A DNA stretch of 64,000 nt. Origin: an uncultured Erythrobacter sp. (GTDB lineage: Bacteria > Pseudomonadota > Alphaproteobacteria > Sphingomonadales > Sphingomonadaceae). The stretch is taken from positions 184,501-248,500 of the forward strand of contig CANMSD010000003.1 of the NCBI GenBank assembly GCA_947500645.1, written 5' to 3'. The translations under genes were made by a program, and so were the position numbers. Shown one piece after another: positions 8,688 through 18,502 of the stretch (position 1 is its first letter; each line of letters starts with the position of its first letter). A model generated the notes under the pieces. That model was not told where the DNA came from. It ran no database searches and saw nothing but the letters and a program-made list of their open reading frames with translations.

Positions 8688-9452
8688 TTACTGCGCGAAC
8701 TTGCCCGCTAGGATGTCGAGCGAAGAATAGTGCGTCAGGTCCAATTGCAAAGGCGTAACCGCGACAAAACCATCGTCGATCGCTTCAAGGTCGGTTCCGT
8801 GATCAAGCGTGTGCTCGATCGCATGCAGGCCAAACCAGAAATAGCGATAGCCGCGCGGGTCGCGCCCCTCGACCACCGACCCGCGAGAGTAGTCGTGAAA
8901 GCCTTGACGGACGACGCGAATGCCCTTGACCTCGCTTGCGGGAATCGCCGGGAAATTGACATTGACCAGAGTACGCTCGGCAAAGGGCGCATCAAGAAGT
9001 GGTGCGATCACTTTCGCGCCCCATTCGCGCGCCGCGCCGAAGGGTACATCGTCGGCCATGCCTTCGCGGGCATAGACCTGGCTCAGGGCGATCGAGCGGA
9101 TGCCCGCCAGCGCGCCCTCTATCGCGGCTGACACAGTGCCGGAATAGGTTATGTCATCGCCCAGATTTGCTCCGCGATTGACACCGGACAGGACCAGGTC
9201 GGGCGGGCCGTCCATTACCTCGCGCAGCGCCATCATCACGCTGTCCGTCGGGGTGCCGGTGACGGCAAAGCGGCGCTCGCCAAACTTCTGCAACCGAACC
9301 GGGCGATTGAGCGTCAGCGAATGGCCGGCACCGGATTGTTCCTCCGATGGCGCGCAAACCCAGATATCGTCGCTGAACTCGCGTGCGATTTCTTCCAGCA
9401 CTTCGAAGCCGGGCGCGTGATAGCCATCGTCATTGGTCAGGAGGATGCGCAT
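8688..9452 (-). CDS. surE: 5'/3'-nucleotidase SurE
   Basis: The protein has 254 residues. The start MRILLTNDDGYHAPG holds the metal-binding DD of SurE, followed by the family motifs CAPSEEQSGAGHSLT and SGVNRGANLGDDITYSGTV. SurE is a divalent-metal-dependent nucleoside monophosphate phosphatase linked to stationary-phase survival. Its ATG overlaps the serS stop by 1 nt, so translation is probably coupled. The serS-surE order is common in alphaproteobacteria. Confidence 0.96.
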   Translation of the reverse strand: MRILLTNDDGYHAPGFEVLEEIAREFSDDIWVCAPSEEQSGAGHSLTLNRPVRLQKFGERRFAVTGTPTDSVMMALREVMDGPPDLVLSGVNRGANLGDDITYSGTVSAAIEGALAGIRSIALSQVYAREGMADDVPFGAAREWGAKVIAPLLDAPFAERTLVNVNFPAIPASEVKGIRVVRQGFHDYSRGSVVEGRDPRGYRYFWFGLHAIEHTLDHGTDLEAIDDGFVAVTPLQLDLTHYSSLDILAGKFAQ

Positions 9453-10732
9453 TAAGCGGCTGGCTCCAGTTTGGTCACGCCGCCCATGTACGGGTGCAAT
9501 GCCTCAGGGATCAGTACGCTGCCGTCGGCCTGCTGATAGTTCTCCATGATCGCCACCAGTGTACGACCGACCGCAAGGCCAGAACCGTTGAGTAGATGAA
9601 AATATTCCGTTTTCTTCTCACCTTCCGGGCGATAGCGCGCGTTCATGCGACGCGGCTGGTACGTGCCGCCATCCGAGCATGAACTGATCTCGCGATAGGC
9701 GCTCTGGCCGGGCAGCCAGACTTCGAGATCGTATGTTTTCATCATAGTTGCGCCCATGTCGCCCGCGCACAGTTCCATCACGCGGTAATGCAGGCCGAGC
9801 TTCTGAAGCAGCCCTTCGGCAATGCCGGTAATGCGTGCATGCTCTTCAGCCGCTTGTTCGGGCAGCGCTGCGCTGATCAACTCGACTTTCTCGAACTGAT
9901 GTTGGCGGATGAAGCCGCGCGTGTCGCGCCCGGCGGCGCCCGCTTCGGCGCGGAAGCAAGGTGTGAGCGCAGTGATCCGCATCGGGAAGTCACTCGCATC
10001 GAATATCTGCTCGCGGAACGAGTTACCCAGCGTCATTTCCGAGGTCGAAATGAGCAGATGGCCTTCGGTGGTGCGAAACAGGTCTTCGGCAAATTTGGGC
10101 AGCTGGCCCGTGCCATATCCGGATTCCTCGCGGATCAGCAGCGGCGGATTGCATTCGGTGTAGCCGTGCTCGGTCGTGTTGGTGTCGAGCATGAATTGTC
10201 CAAGCGCCCGGTGCAGGCGGGCGATATCGCCGCGCAGAAAGGTGAAGCGCGCGCCGGAAATCTTGGCCCCGGTTTCAAAGTCCATGCCCAGAGCAGGCGC
10301 GATATCGGCGTGTTCTTGCGGTTCGAAGTCGAAACTCGGCTTCTCGCCCCATTCGCGCAGATAGACATTGTCGTCTTCGCTCTCGCCGTCTGGCACACTG
10401 TCGGCCAGCGCATTGGGCAGAACCATCAAAGCCATCTTCAGCTTCTCGTCCAGCTCGCGATCCTGCTCCTCCAGAGTGGGCAGAGTCTTCTTAAGCTCGC
10501 CGACTTCGGCCTTCAGAGCCTCGGCCCTTTCCGTGTCGCCTTGGCCCATCGCCTGACCGATCGCCTTGGAGGCTTCGTTGCGGCGATTTTGCGCCTCTTG
10601 CAGTTTGGTCGCGACCGCGCGGCGCTCTTCATCGAGCGCAACAATACTCTGCGCCACCGGCTCATGCCCGCGCCGGGCGAGTATGGCGTCGAAAGCGGCG
10701 GGATCGTCTCTGATTACGCGAATATCGTGCAT
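9452..10732 (-). CDS. serS: Seryl-tRNA synthetase
   Basis: The protein has 426 residues: an N-terminal coiled-coil tRNA-binding arm (about 30-100, heptad-rich), then a class II catalytic core with TEHGYTECNPPLL, the motif-2 region (PCFRAEAGAAGRDTRGFIRQHQF, read in two parts) and motif 3 (SGLAVGRTLVAIMENYQ). It charges tRNA-Ser in the cytoplasm. It is the first gene of the serS-surE-channel operon and diverges from a sulfotransferase gene. Confidence 0.97.
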   Translation of the reverse strand: MHDIRVIRDDPAAFDAILARRGHEPVAQSIVALDEERRAVATKLQEAQNRRNEASKAIGQAMGQGDTERAEALKAEVGELKKTLPTLEEQDRELDEKLKMALMVLPNALADSVPDGESEDDNVYLREWGEKPSFDFEPQEHADIAPALGMDFETGAKISGARFTFLRGDIARLHRALGQFMLDTNTTEHGYTECNPPLLIREESGYGTGQLPKFAEDLFRTTEGHLLISTSEMTLGNSFREQIFDASDFPMRITALTPCFRAEAGAAGRDTRGFIRQHQFEKVELISAALPEQAAEEHARITGIAEGLLQKLGLHYRVMELCAGDMGATMMKTYDLEVWLPGQSAYREISSCSDGGTYQPRRMNARYRPEGEKKTEYFHLLNGSGLAVGRTLVAIMENYQQADGSVLIPEALHPYMGGVTKLEPAA

Positions 10733-10896
10733 GGGTAGCGCCTATGCCCGCTTGGGAATGCAAATTCCAGTGCATATGCGGACAAGTGCTCTCCTGCGGT
10801 TTTCGTGGCTTGGTAAACCCGTTAGACGTGCAATCTGCAAAGGGGCAAAACCGCTTGAAGAGCGGGAAAACAAGAACACTATCAGAGGGTAACCTC

Positions 10897-12231
10897 ATGC
10901 TGGCATCGCGGGTCGCACCGCCTGAGCGAACGGCTTTTATTGCCGGGTTGAACCGTGTTTTGAGCATGGCCGAAGGCGCGCGAGTGCTCTCACCGGCCCG
11001 GTTCAGCAAAGAGGTTTTGCTTGAAGCTGCGTCGCGCAAGACAGGGTTCGATGATTTTGGCGATCCGTGGTTTGAGCGGCCGTTAGATGTGCTGCTGGAG
11101 TCCGTGCTCAGCGAAGCGCAGCTTAATCTGGCGGGGCGGCACACTGCGGCGCAGCAGTTCAACAAAGTGCTGATCGATCGGCTCTGGGCGCAGATGTGGT
11201 TCAAGCGTCATCCCGAAATTCTCGAACGCCCGATTCCGCGCCCCGTCGTGATCGTCGGGCCGATGCGCTCTGGCACCACACGACTGCACCGGTTGCTCGC
11301 GAGCGACCAGCGCTTCAGCCATATGCGCAGCTTCGAGACGATCAGCCCGGTTCCGCGCCCTGATTTTGGAGAAGTGCTGGCCGGTCGAAAACGCGATTTT
11401 CGCCCGGTGCTGGCGAGCCGGGTGATGAAGGTCGCGCGCCTCGCCAATCCGCGCACCCTCTCGATCCATCCGACCGGGCCATACGAGCCGGAGGAAGAGC
11501 TGGGACTGCTCGTAGCCAGCATGTGGGGCATGAAACACGACGCGCAGTGGCACGTGCCGAGTTATAGCGCGTGGTGCGAGGGGGAGGATGCGACGCCAGC
11601 TTATCGCCATCTCGCCAATCTGCTGCGGCTTATCGGTTGGTCGCAGCAGGCCTCTCCCATGAGGCCGTGGATACTGAAGACGCCGCAGCACATGCTCGAC
11701 CTGCAAGCGTTGCTGCGCGTATTCCCCGATGCGCGGCTGATCTTCACGCACCGCGATCCGCGCAACCTGGTCGGCAGCGCAGCGTCTCTCGCATGGAACC
11801 AGACCATCATCTATTCCGACCATGTCGATCCTAACCGGATAGGGGACGAATGGCTGCGCAAGACGGAGTTGCAGATCGAGCGGATGCGCGCTGCGCGGGC
11901 TGCGATTGCGCCCGAACGCATGATCGATGTGCAGTATGACGATATGGATCGCGACTGGCGTGGGCAGATGGAGCGGGTCTATCGCTTTCTCGAGCTGGAT
12001 ATGCAACCAGCCGAGGCGGGCATGGAGGACTATCTGGAGCGCTCGAAATCACTGAAGCGCCATCCGCACGTCTATAGTCTAGACGAGTTTGGTCTTAGTT
12101 CCGGCCAGATTTCCGAGCGTTTCTCAGATTATGTCCGCGCGTTCGATGTGCCATGCGACGACTGGCGCGACAGCGAAGACGCTGACTGGTTTGAGCGCGG
12201 CAGTGTTCAGCGCAAACGGCGTTTCGGATAG
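10897..12231 (+). CDS. Sulfotransferase family protein
   Basis: The protein has about 444 residues. It shows the PAPS 5'-phosphosulfate loop VVIVGPMRSGTTRLHRLL and a later IFTHRDPRNLVGS segment, the 3'-phosphate-binding motif of sulfotransferases. I chose ATG 10897 because AGAGGG lies 7 nt upstream; the in-frame ATG at 10744 has no such site and overlaps the serS promoter region. It probably transfers sulfate from PAPS to a hydroxyl of a lipid, glycan or small molecule. The acceptor is unknown. Confidence 0.85.
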   Translation: MLASRVAPPERTAFIAGLNRVLSMAEGARVLSPARFSKEVLLEAASRKTGFDDFGDPWFERPLDVLLESVLSEAQLNLAGRHTAAQQFNKVLIDRLWAQMWFKRHPEILERPIPRPVVIVGPMRSGTTRLHRLLASDQRFSHMRSFETISPVPRPDFGEVLAGRKRDFRPVLASRVMKVARLANPRTLSIHPTGPYEPEEELGLLVASMWGMKHDAQWHVPSYSAWCEGEDATPAYRHLANLLRLIGWSQQASPMRPWILKTPQHMLDLQALLRVFPDARLIFTHRDPRNLVGSAASLAWNQTIIYSDHVDPNRIGDEWLRKTELQIERMRAARAAIAPERMIDVQYDDMDRDWRGQMERVYRFLELDMQPAEAGMEDYLERSKSLKRHPHVYSLDEFGLSSGQISERFSDYVRAFDVPCDDWRDSEDADWFERGSVQRKRRFG

Positions 12232-12289
12232 GAATGCGCGAGGCCTGTAAGCGTCGGCATTCTTGCGCAAACCCAGCCCGCGTCTCCGC

Positions 12290-13603
12290 TCAAGTGAACC
12301 CGTTTATCAGATACTCCAGGTGCTCCTGACGCCCGGACACCGGCTTTGGCTCCAGATCATTGAGCACGGCATAATCCGCGACCTGATCGAGTGGCAATTC
12401 GCCTTTCAGGATCTTGTTGCCAAACTCATCCTGCCATCCGGAATAGCGCGCTTCGACGAATCCATCGAGATCGCCATCCTCGATGATCGCAGCGGCGGCC
12501 AGCAAGGCCCTGGCCATCACATCCGCTCCGCCAATGTGGGCTATGAAGAGGTCTTCCGCGTCAATTGACTGGCGCCGCACCTTGGCATCGAAGTTGAACC
12601 CGCCGCTCTCAAACCCGCCCCCTTTGAGCAATTCATAGATCGCGAGTGTCATCTCAGGAATATTGTTGGGAAACTGATCGGTATCCCAGCCATTTTGCGG
12701 GTCGCCGCGATTGATGTCGATCGATCCCATTATGCCCAGCGCGTTGGCGGTGGCGATTTCATGTTCGAAACTGTTGCCCGCCAAAGTCGCATGATTTGCC
12801 TCGATATTGACCTTCACTTCGTTCTCGAGACCGTAGCGCTTCAGGAAACCATATACGGTCGCCGTATCGCGATCATATTGATGCTTGGTCGGTTCGTGAG
12901 GCTTCGGTTCGATCAGGATCGCTCCCTTGAACCCGATCTTGTGCTTATGCTCGACCACCATGTTCATAAAGCGGCCGAGCTGATCCAGCTCTTGACCGAT
13001 ATTGGTGTTGAGGATCGTGTCATAGCCTTCACGACCGCCCCACAGCACATAATTCGCGCCGCTCAAACGATTGGTGACTTCCAGCATTGAGCGGACCTGA
13101 TGCGCGGCCCAGGCAAAGACGTCGGGATTGGGGTTGGTCGCCGCGCCTGCTGCATAGCGCGGGTGGCTGAACAGGTTGGCCGTGCCCCACAGCAGCTGTA
13201 CTCCGGTCTGCGAGATTTTCTCGGCCATCTTGTCCGCGATCGCATCCAGCTCTCGCGTGTAGCCAGCGATGTTCTCATGATCGGCCATCGCATCGACGTC
13301 ATGAAAGCAATAGAACGGCGCGCCGAGCTTCGCGAAAATGTCGAACGCCGCGTCGAGCTTGATCTGGGCCAATTCCGGTGTCGCGGGTTCGCCGGGTTTC
13401 CAGGGCCGTTCGAATGTGCCCGCGCCGAAGATATCGTGGCCGGGCCATGCAAACGTGTGCCAATAGCACACGGCCCAGCGCAGATGATCGCGCATGCTCT
13501 TGCCAAGCACCATGCGATTCGCCTCGTAATAGCGATAGGCCAGCGGGTTCTTGCTGTCCGGTCCCTCAAAGGGAATGGCGGGGATGTCGGCGAAATAGCC
13601 CAT
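12290..13603 (-). CDS. xylA: Xylose isomerase
   Basis: The protein has 437 residues and interconverts D-xylose and D-xylulose. Family motifs are clear: FHDVDAMAD (catalytic His/Asp), [15 protein letters not shown] (metal-site Glu region) and [17 protein letters not shown]. Length matches class II enzymes. Its ATG overlaps the xylB stop by 1 nt (TGATG), and GGAGA in the xylB end serves as its ribosome site. It is the last gene of the transporter-epimerase-xylB-xylA operon. Confidence 0.97.
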   Translation of the reverse strand: MGYFADIPAIPFEGPDSKNPLAYRYYEANRMVLGKSMRDHLRWAVCYWHTFAWPGHDIFGAGTFERPWKPGEPATPELAQIKLDAAFDIFAKLGAPFYCFHDVDAMADHENIAGYTRELDAIADKMAEKISQTGVQLLWGTANLFSHPRYAAGAATNPNPDVFAWAAHQVRSMLEVTNRLSGANYVLWGGREGYDTILNTNIGQELDQLGRFMNMVVEHKHKIGFKGAILIEPKPHEPTKHQYDRDTATVYGFLKRYGLENEVKVNIEANHATLAGNSFEHEIATANALGIMGSIDINRGDPQNGWDTDQFPNNIPEMTLAIYELLKGGGFESGGFNFDAKVRRQSIDAEDLFIAHIGGADVMARALLAAAAIIEDGDLDGFVEARYSGWQDEFGNKILKGELPLDQVADYAVLNDLEPKPVSGRQEHLEYLINGFT

Positions 13604-15030
13604 CAGATGTCTCCGAAGCTGGATTTGAGAGTTGGATAGAGCGAGCGGAACAATGCGAGCCGCTCCTCGGTGTTTGATCGAGGGGTGTAGTGCGCGAGCG
13701 CTTTGGGCTGCGTGCAGACATCGGCGATGTCATCTTGGGTGACGGCAAGGCGCGCGAGCCGCGCGGCGCCGTTGGCGGGGCCGACGCTCGATCCGTCGCG
13801 ATAGATCAGCGGCAGGCCGATCACGTTGGCGAGGATTTGCGCCCAATAGGACGAGCGCGCACCGCCGCCGATGACGGACAGTTCGGATGGCGGGGAGGGC
13901 ATGGTGTCGAGCCCATCGCGCAGCCCAAAGGCCACACCTTCCAGCACGGATCGGACCAGCTCAGCGGGGCCCGTTTCATGCGTGAGATTGGAGAATACCC
14001 CTTTCGCAGCCGGGTCATTGTGAGGCGTGCGCTCTCCGGAAAGATAGGGCAGGAAGATCGGCAGTTCGTTCTGCGCTAGGCTGCTCGCCTCGGCGGCCTT
14101 GAGCGCGCTTTCGACATCGGCAAAACCAGTCAGCCGCGTGACCCAGTCAAGACATGCCGCAGCCGACAGCATGACCGACATTGTGTGCCAGCGCCCGGGC
14201 AGGGCATGGCAGAACGCATGCAAGCCGCGACCGGGATTTGGTTCGAACAAACTGCTCGCCGCGAAGACGACGCCCGAAGTGCCAAGGCTCAGAAACGCCT
14301 CGCCAGGCTCGGTTACGCCCGCGCCCACGGCACCCGCCGCCTGATCGCCTCCTCCTCCAGCAACCTGTACAACAGGTACGCCCAGCTCATCAGCAACGCT
14401 CTTGCGCAGCGTGCCAGACACTTCGGACCCTTCGACAAGGCGTGGCATGTGGCGTTCGTTAAGGCCCGTCACATCGAGCACCTCCGCCGACCAGCGACGA
14501 GCGGCAATGTCGAGCCATAGAGTGCCTGAGGCGTCGGACATCTCGCTCACCTTGTCGCCTGTGAGCAGCAGGCGAAGATAGTCTTTTGGCAGCAAGACGG
14601 ACTGGGTCGCGCCGAACACATCCGGCTCGTTTTCGCGAACCCATGCGAGCTTTGGCGCGGTAAAGCCGGGCATTGCGAGATTGCCGGTATGCCTGCGGGC
14701 CAGAGTGTCCAGCGGCACGCATTGCTCCGCACTTCGCCCGTCATTCCAAAGAATGGCAGGTCGTAGGACATCACCACCTTCGCCAAGCAGGACCGCTCCA
14801 TGCATCTGTCCGGACAGTCCAAGGCCGCGAATGCCCCCACGCAATTCGGCAGGCAAACCCAATATCGATGCCTTCGTCGCCTCCCACCAATTGGCTGGTT
14901 TCTGTTCCGACCAGCGCGGATGTGGTCTTTGAACGGTCAGCGAAGCCGTATTTTGTGCCAGCACTGCGCCAGCATCATCGACGATGACGCTTTTCACGCC
15001 CGACGTGCCAAGATCAACGCCAAGCCACAT
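13603..15030 (-). CDS. xylB: Xylulokinase
   Basis: The protein has 475 residues and is a FGGY-family kinase converting D-xylulose to xylulose-5-phosphate with ATP. It shows the N-terminal [14 protein letters not shown] phosphate-binding motif, LSGQMHG substrate region, and the C-terminal [17 protein letters not shown] signature. I set the start at ATG 15030, preceded by GAGGAGG; an upstream in-frame ATG adds ten residues without support. The start overlaps the epimerase stop by 1 nt, and the end overlaps xylA. Confidence 0.95.
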   Translation of the reverse strand: MWLGVDLGTSGVKSVIVDDAGAVLAQNTASLTVQRPHPRWSEQKPANWWEATKASILGLPAELRGGIRGLGLSGQMHGAVLLGEGGDVLRPAILWNDGRSAEQCVPLDTLARRHTGNLAMPGFTAPKLAWVRENEPDVFGATQSVLLPKDYLRLLLTGDKVSEMSDASGTLWLDIAARRWSAEVLDVTGLNERHMPRLVEGSEVSGTLRKSVADELGVPVVQVAGGGGDQAAGAVGAGVTEPGEAFLSLGTSGVVFAASSLFEPNPGRGLHAFCHALPGRWHTMSVMLSAAACLDWVTRLTGFADVESALKAAEASSLAQNELPIFLPYLSGERTPHNDPAAKGVFSNLTHETGPAELVRSVLEGVAFGLRDGLDTMPSPPSELSVIGGGARSSYWAQILANVIGLPLIYRDGSSVGPANGAARLARLAVTQDDIADVCTQPKALAHYTPRSNTEERLALFRSLYPTLKSSFGDI

Positions 15031-15875
15031 CAGCGAACCTCCTCGACCTGGAAATCGCATCGGACCTCGAAAGTCTCACCGGGCTGAAGTGTCGTCAGGC
15101 CGGTCTCTTCGGGCGCGAGTGTGCTGTTCATCGCGTCCGGAATATGGCTGACAGGTTCGGCGCAGAAATAGTCTTCACCCGGCGGTGAATAGACGTGAGT
15201 GAAGGGCAGGTTCTCGCACGGTGTGATTGTCAGTTTGTGGGTTGGCCAGGTGATCTCGATCGGTCTGGTGCGCCCTGTGAAGCAATTGTCGAAGCCTGAT
15301 TCAGTAAACCATGCGGGCTGCCTGATGAACCGGCGATGCGTGCTTGGCAGACGATCCTTGCCGGTGTGCCAGACCCCTTTCGCGTCAAGCGAAAGTTCGG
15401 AGTCTTGCCTTGGAAAATAGGGGTGCAGGCCGAGTCCGGCTGGCATCGGCAATCGGCCCCGATTCGTGACCGAAAGAGTATGGCTATAGCCGTCTTCAGA
15501 CACTTGGATGTGCTGCTCAGCGTCGAATGCCCATGGCCAGATCGATCCGTCATGGTGCAGGCTTAGGTCAGCGGACTCAGTCAAGTGTTGGCATGTCGCC
15601 CACGGGCTGACCCAGCCCAGCCCGTGAATCGCATGCACCTCCTCAATGCCCTTTCGCGACATCAGGATATTGCGGAGTTCGCCATCGACTGTCATTCGCC
15701 CATGCGCGATCCGATTGCAGAATGGGACAAGCGGGAAGTTTGCCAGGTCTGTTGGATTGCTTGCGCCATTGTGGGGGCGAAAGATGTCCCTCCCTCTCCA
15801 GCTGAATGAGGCGATCCCGCCACCGATCCACGGATCGATGGCGAGTTCAACGTCTCCTGAGACAAGCTTGAGCAC
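15030..15875 (-). CDS. Aldose 1-epimerase family protein
   Basis: The protein has about 281 residues from GTG 15875, which has GGAAGG 8 nt upstream and lies 4 nt after the transporter stop. The galactose-mutarotase fold is supported by NFPLVPFCNRIAHGR (substrate Arg), a central GLGWVSPW and a GLHPYFPR segment. It probably interconverts alpha and beta anomers of an incoming pentose so that XylA receives its preferred form. Specificity cannot be read from sequence. Confidence 0.85.
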   Translation of the reverse strand: MLKLVSGDVELAIDPWIGGGIASFSWRGRDIFRPHNGASNPTDLANFPLVPFCNRIAHGRMTVDGELRNILMSRKGIEEVHAIHGLGWVSPWATCQHLTESADLSLHHDGSIWPWAFDAEQHIQVSEDGYSHTLSVTNRGRLPMPAGLGLHPYFPRQDSELSLDAKGVWHTGKDRLPSTHRRFIRQPAWFTESGFDNCFTGRTRPIEITWPTHKLTITPCENLPFTHVYSPPGEDYFCAEPVSHIPDAMNSTLAPEETGLTTLQPGETFEVRCDFQVEEVR

Positions 15876-15879
15876 GTGA

Positions 15880-17280
15880 TCAGCCTTCCATCGCCTCAAG
15901 CTCTCGCCCGGCTGTCTCGCGGACCATCTTGGCAACGAATATCACGGAGATGACCGCGGCCATCGCGTAGAAGCCGTAAGTGATCGGTAGACCGATATTC
16001 GCGAGCAACCATGGGAAGCTTATGATGATGAGGAAGTTCGTCCCCCATTGTGCAAAGCCGGACACGGCCAGCCCTGAACCGCGGATCTGGTTGGGGAACA
16101 TCTCCCCCAGCATCACCCACATCACGGGGCCCCAGCTGAAGTTGAAGGCGACGACATAGGCATTCGCCGCGATCAGTGCCGCCAGACCTGCGCCATCGGA
16201 CAACACGAGCTCTCCGTTGACGAGCGATCCGGAAGCGAAAGCGAGTGCCATCACCGTCAATCCAATGGCCATCGCGACGGAGCCGATCAGCAATAGCGGC
16301 TTGCGACCAATCCGGTCGATCAACGCAATCGCGAAGAACACCGCACCAATCGATAGCGCGCCTGACAATATGTTGATCTTCAGAGCGTCGTTCTCGGTAA
16401 AGCCGACCGCCTGCCACAGCACAGCTCCGTAATAGAAGACGATATTGATGCCCACGAGCTGTTGGAAGGTTGCAAGGCCGATACCGACCCAGACGATCGT
16501 TCGAATGCGTCCGGTTTGCGATGAAAGCAAATCGGACAGGCGCGGCCGGTGATCGTCTGCCAGACTGCCGCGTATCTCATGAAGCTTTTCAGACACGCCC
16601 TTGCCGCCGCGCAAGCGGTTAAGGACTGCCTCGGCTTCCTGTTCACGTCCTTTTGCGACCAGGTAGCGCGGGCTCTCCGGAATGAAGAACAGTAGGACCA
16701 GGAACAGGGTTGCCGGGATGAGTTCGGCCCAGAACATCCAGCGCCATGCCTCATAACCGCCCCAGATCTGGGCTCGGCTGCCGCCCGCGACCTCGGCCAG
16801 CACATAGTTCGACAGAAATGCTGCGGTCAGCCCGATGATGATCATCACCTGTTGGATCGAGGAGAGGCGCCCCCTACGGTCTGCGGGCGCGACTTCCGAG
16901 ATGTAAGCCGGAGCGATAACGCTGGCCGCGCCGACGGCGAGTCCGCCCAGAATGCGTGCAATCACAAAGACTGTCGCATCACTTGCGATGCCCGAACCCC
17001 AGGCAGAGATGATGAAGAAAGCTGCCGCGATCAGCAGTACCGCGCGGCGACCGATTATGTCCGCCAACCGACCCGCAATAAATGCGCCTACTGCGCAGCC
17101 GAGCAGCATGGATGCGACGTTGAAACCCGTGCCGACAGTGGTCGAATCGAACGCTTCCTGCAGTCCATCGACCGTACCGTTGATGACGCCGCTATCGAAT
17201 CCGAACAGGAATCCGCCAAGCGTTGCGACCGACACGATGATGCCGATGAAGCGTATGTTTTCCGAGTTTTCTCCGGCCAC
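15880..17280 (-). CDS. Sugar porter MFS transporter, probable xylose/H+ symporter
   Basis: The protein has 466 residues and 12 predicted helices. Sugar-porter motifs are present: GRLADIIGRR between TM2 and TM3, PESPRYLVAKG before the central loop, and DRIGRKPLLLIGS in the second half. It starts with GTG 17280, preceded by GGGAGGG. As first gene of the operon with xylB and xylA it is inferred to import xylose. A LacI-type operator at 17314-17327 lies in its promoter region. Confidence 0.92.
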   Translation of the reverse strand: MAGENSENIRFIGIIVSVATLGGFLFGFDSGVINGTVDGLQEAFDSTTVGTGFNVASMLLGCAVGAFIAGRLADIIGRRAVLLIAAAFFIISAWGSGIASDATVFVIARILGGLAVGAASVIAPAYISEVAPADRRGRLSSIQQVMIIIGLTAAFLSNYVLAEVAGGSRAQIWGGYEAWRWMFWAELIPATLFLVLLFFIPESPRYLVAKGREQEAEAVLNRLRGGKGVSEKLHEIRGSLADDHRPRLSDLLSSQTGRIRTIVWVGIGLATFQQLVGINIVFYYGAVLWQAVGFTENDALKINILSGALSIGAVFFAIALIDRIGRKPLLLIGSVAMAIGLTVMALAFASGSLVNGELVLSDGAGLAALIAANAYVVAFNFSWGPVMWVMLGEMFPNQIRGSGLAVSGFAQWGTNFLIIISFPWLLANIGLPITYGFYAMAAVISVIFVAKMVRETAGRELEAMEG

Positions 17281-17313
17281 CAGAATCCCTCCCCAAGATT
17301 ATATGAGAAGTAA

Positions 17314-17327
17314 TGTTAGCGCTAACT
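17314..17327. promoter_or_regulatory. LacI-type operator (xyl box) before the xylose operon
   Basis: The palindrome GTTAGCGCTAAC (17315-17326) lies in the 62-bp gap between xylR and the transporter gene. It is the same motif as the site in front of the GH3 gene and has the central CG expected of LacI-family operators. I infer XylR binds it and represses the operon without xylose or xylosides. Confidence 0.8.
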
Positions 17328-17342
17328 TTGAAAATGACCAGA

Positions 17343-18401
17343 TCAAATTGCTTTTTTGCACTGGCCGGACGATTCCCGCTCGATCAGCTTGCAAGGGTGA
17401 ATGCGCTCGATCGGTTCAGCATCTTCGCCGTCAGGGTGTTCCTCAATCGTGCGCAGGACAAGGTCGAACGCTGAGGCAGCCATCGCGCTGACGGGTTGGT
17501 CCATTGTCGTCAGTTCCGGCCAGACGGAGATCGCCGAAGGGCTGTTGTCGAAGCCGACCACGCTCAGGTCGTCGGGCACGACCAGCCCATGGCGATGAGC
17601 GACTCCGATTGCAGCAGCAGCCATATCGTCGTTGCTGGCGAAGATCGCAGTCGGGCGATTGCCGAGCTGCAACAATTGCTCTGCAGCGTCCACGCCGGAG
17701 CGGTAAGTGAAGTGGCCGTCGACCACCAATTCGGCGACTACATCCTGCCCCGCTTCTTCCATTTTTCTACGAAAACCGCGCTCGCGAAGCATGCTGGCGG
17801 CCTGGTCGGGATGGCCGCGAATGAAGGCGATGCGGCGATGCCCGAGATCCAGCAAATGCTGGGCCATTGTTGCCGCTGCCTCTTCATCGTCGATGTTGAT
17901 ATCCGCAGAACTGCGCGCTTCCGTGGCGTTGGCGACGGTGGCGACCGGTATCTGCAGCTCCTCGAACACCGATAATATCTCTTCGGAACCAGACGTGGGA
18001 GGCGGCAAGATCGCTCCGGCAATATTCGCGTTCGCCAGTCGTAAGGCGGAGGCGACATAGGCGGCGGGCGTATTTTCGGCGCAGATGTCGACGATGAGGT
18101 GATTATCGGTGCGCTGTGCGGCTGCGAGTGCACCGTGTAAAAACCGCCCGAGGTAACTGTCTGACGGATTCGAATAAATCAGCCCAATGTTGACATCGGC
18201 ACCCTTGGCCAGGCGCCGGGCAGAACGGTTTGGCTGATAGTTTAGCGCCTTGACCGCCCTTAGCACTTTTTCGCGCGTTCCCTGACGAACGCCCTGCTCA
18301 TTGTTCATGACGCGCGAGACCGTCATCGCCGAGACGCCGGCCTGACGCGCAACATCGCCGATCGTGACCGCTTGCTGGTTGCGTCGCTTTGCTCGTGCCA
18401 T
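17343..18401 (-). CDS. xylR: LacI-family regulator of xylose genes (XylR-like)
   Basis: The protein has 352 residues. An N-terminal LacI HTH (VTIGDVARQAGVSAMTVSRV) and the hinge region NRSARRLAKGADVNIGLIYS precede a periplasmic-binding-protein-like sensor with the core VVGFDNSPSAISVWPELTTM. It sits between the xyl operon and the divergent GH3 gene, with palindromic operators on both sides. Repression relieved by xylose or a xyloside is inferred from context and from LacI-type XylR proteins of other proteobacteria. Confidence 0.88.
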   Translation of the reverse strand: MARAKRRNQQAVTIGDVARQAGVSAMTVSRVMNNEQGVRQGTREKVLRAVKALNYQPNRSARRLAKGADVNIGLIYSNPSDSYLGRFLHGALAAAQRTDNHLIVDICAENTPAAYVASALRLANANIAGAILPPPTSGSEEILSVFEELQIPVATVANATEARSSADINIDDEEAAATMAQHLLDLGHRRIAFIRGHPDQAASMLRERGFRRKMEEAGQDVVAELVVDGHFTYRSGVDAAEQLLQLGNRPTAIFASNDDMAAAAIGVAHRHGLVVPDDLSVVGFDNSPSAISVWPELTTMDQPVSAMAASAFDLVLRTIEEHPDGEDAEPIERIHPCKLIERESSGQCKKAI

Positions 18402-18467
18402 CCTATTCCCCGATTGACCTCACCTAGTCTTCCGCACTGACCATTGCAATGCCAATGGAACTTCGTA

Positions 18468-18481
18468 TGGTAGCGCTAACA
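18468..18481. promoter_or_regulatory. LacI-type operator (xyl box) before the GH3 gene
   Basis: TGGTAGCGCTAACA lies 22 nt before the GH3 start. As I recall, it matches the xyl box reported for XylR-regulated promoters in Xanthomonas and resembles that of Caulobacter. It lies in the 101-bp gap shared with xylR, so it may control both genes. Its position also argues against the longer GH3 reading frame from 18449, which would run through the operator. Confidence 0.8.
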
Positions 18482-18502
18482 AATTTAGAGTCGGAGAGTA
18501 TG

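Noticed and set aside
9788..10738. 316-residue open frame opposite serS
   Set aside because: Antisense shadow of serS with low-complexity Gln/Arg-rich sequence.
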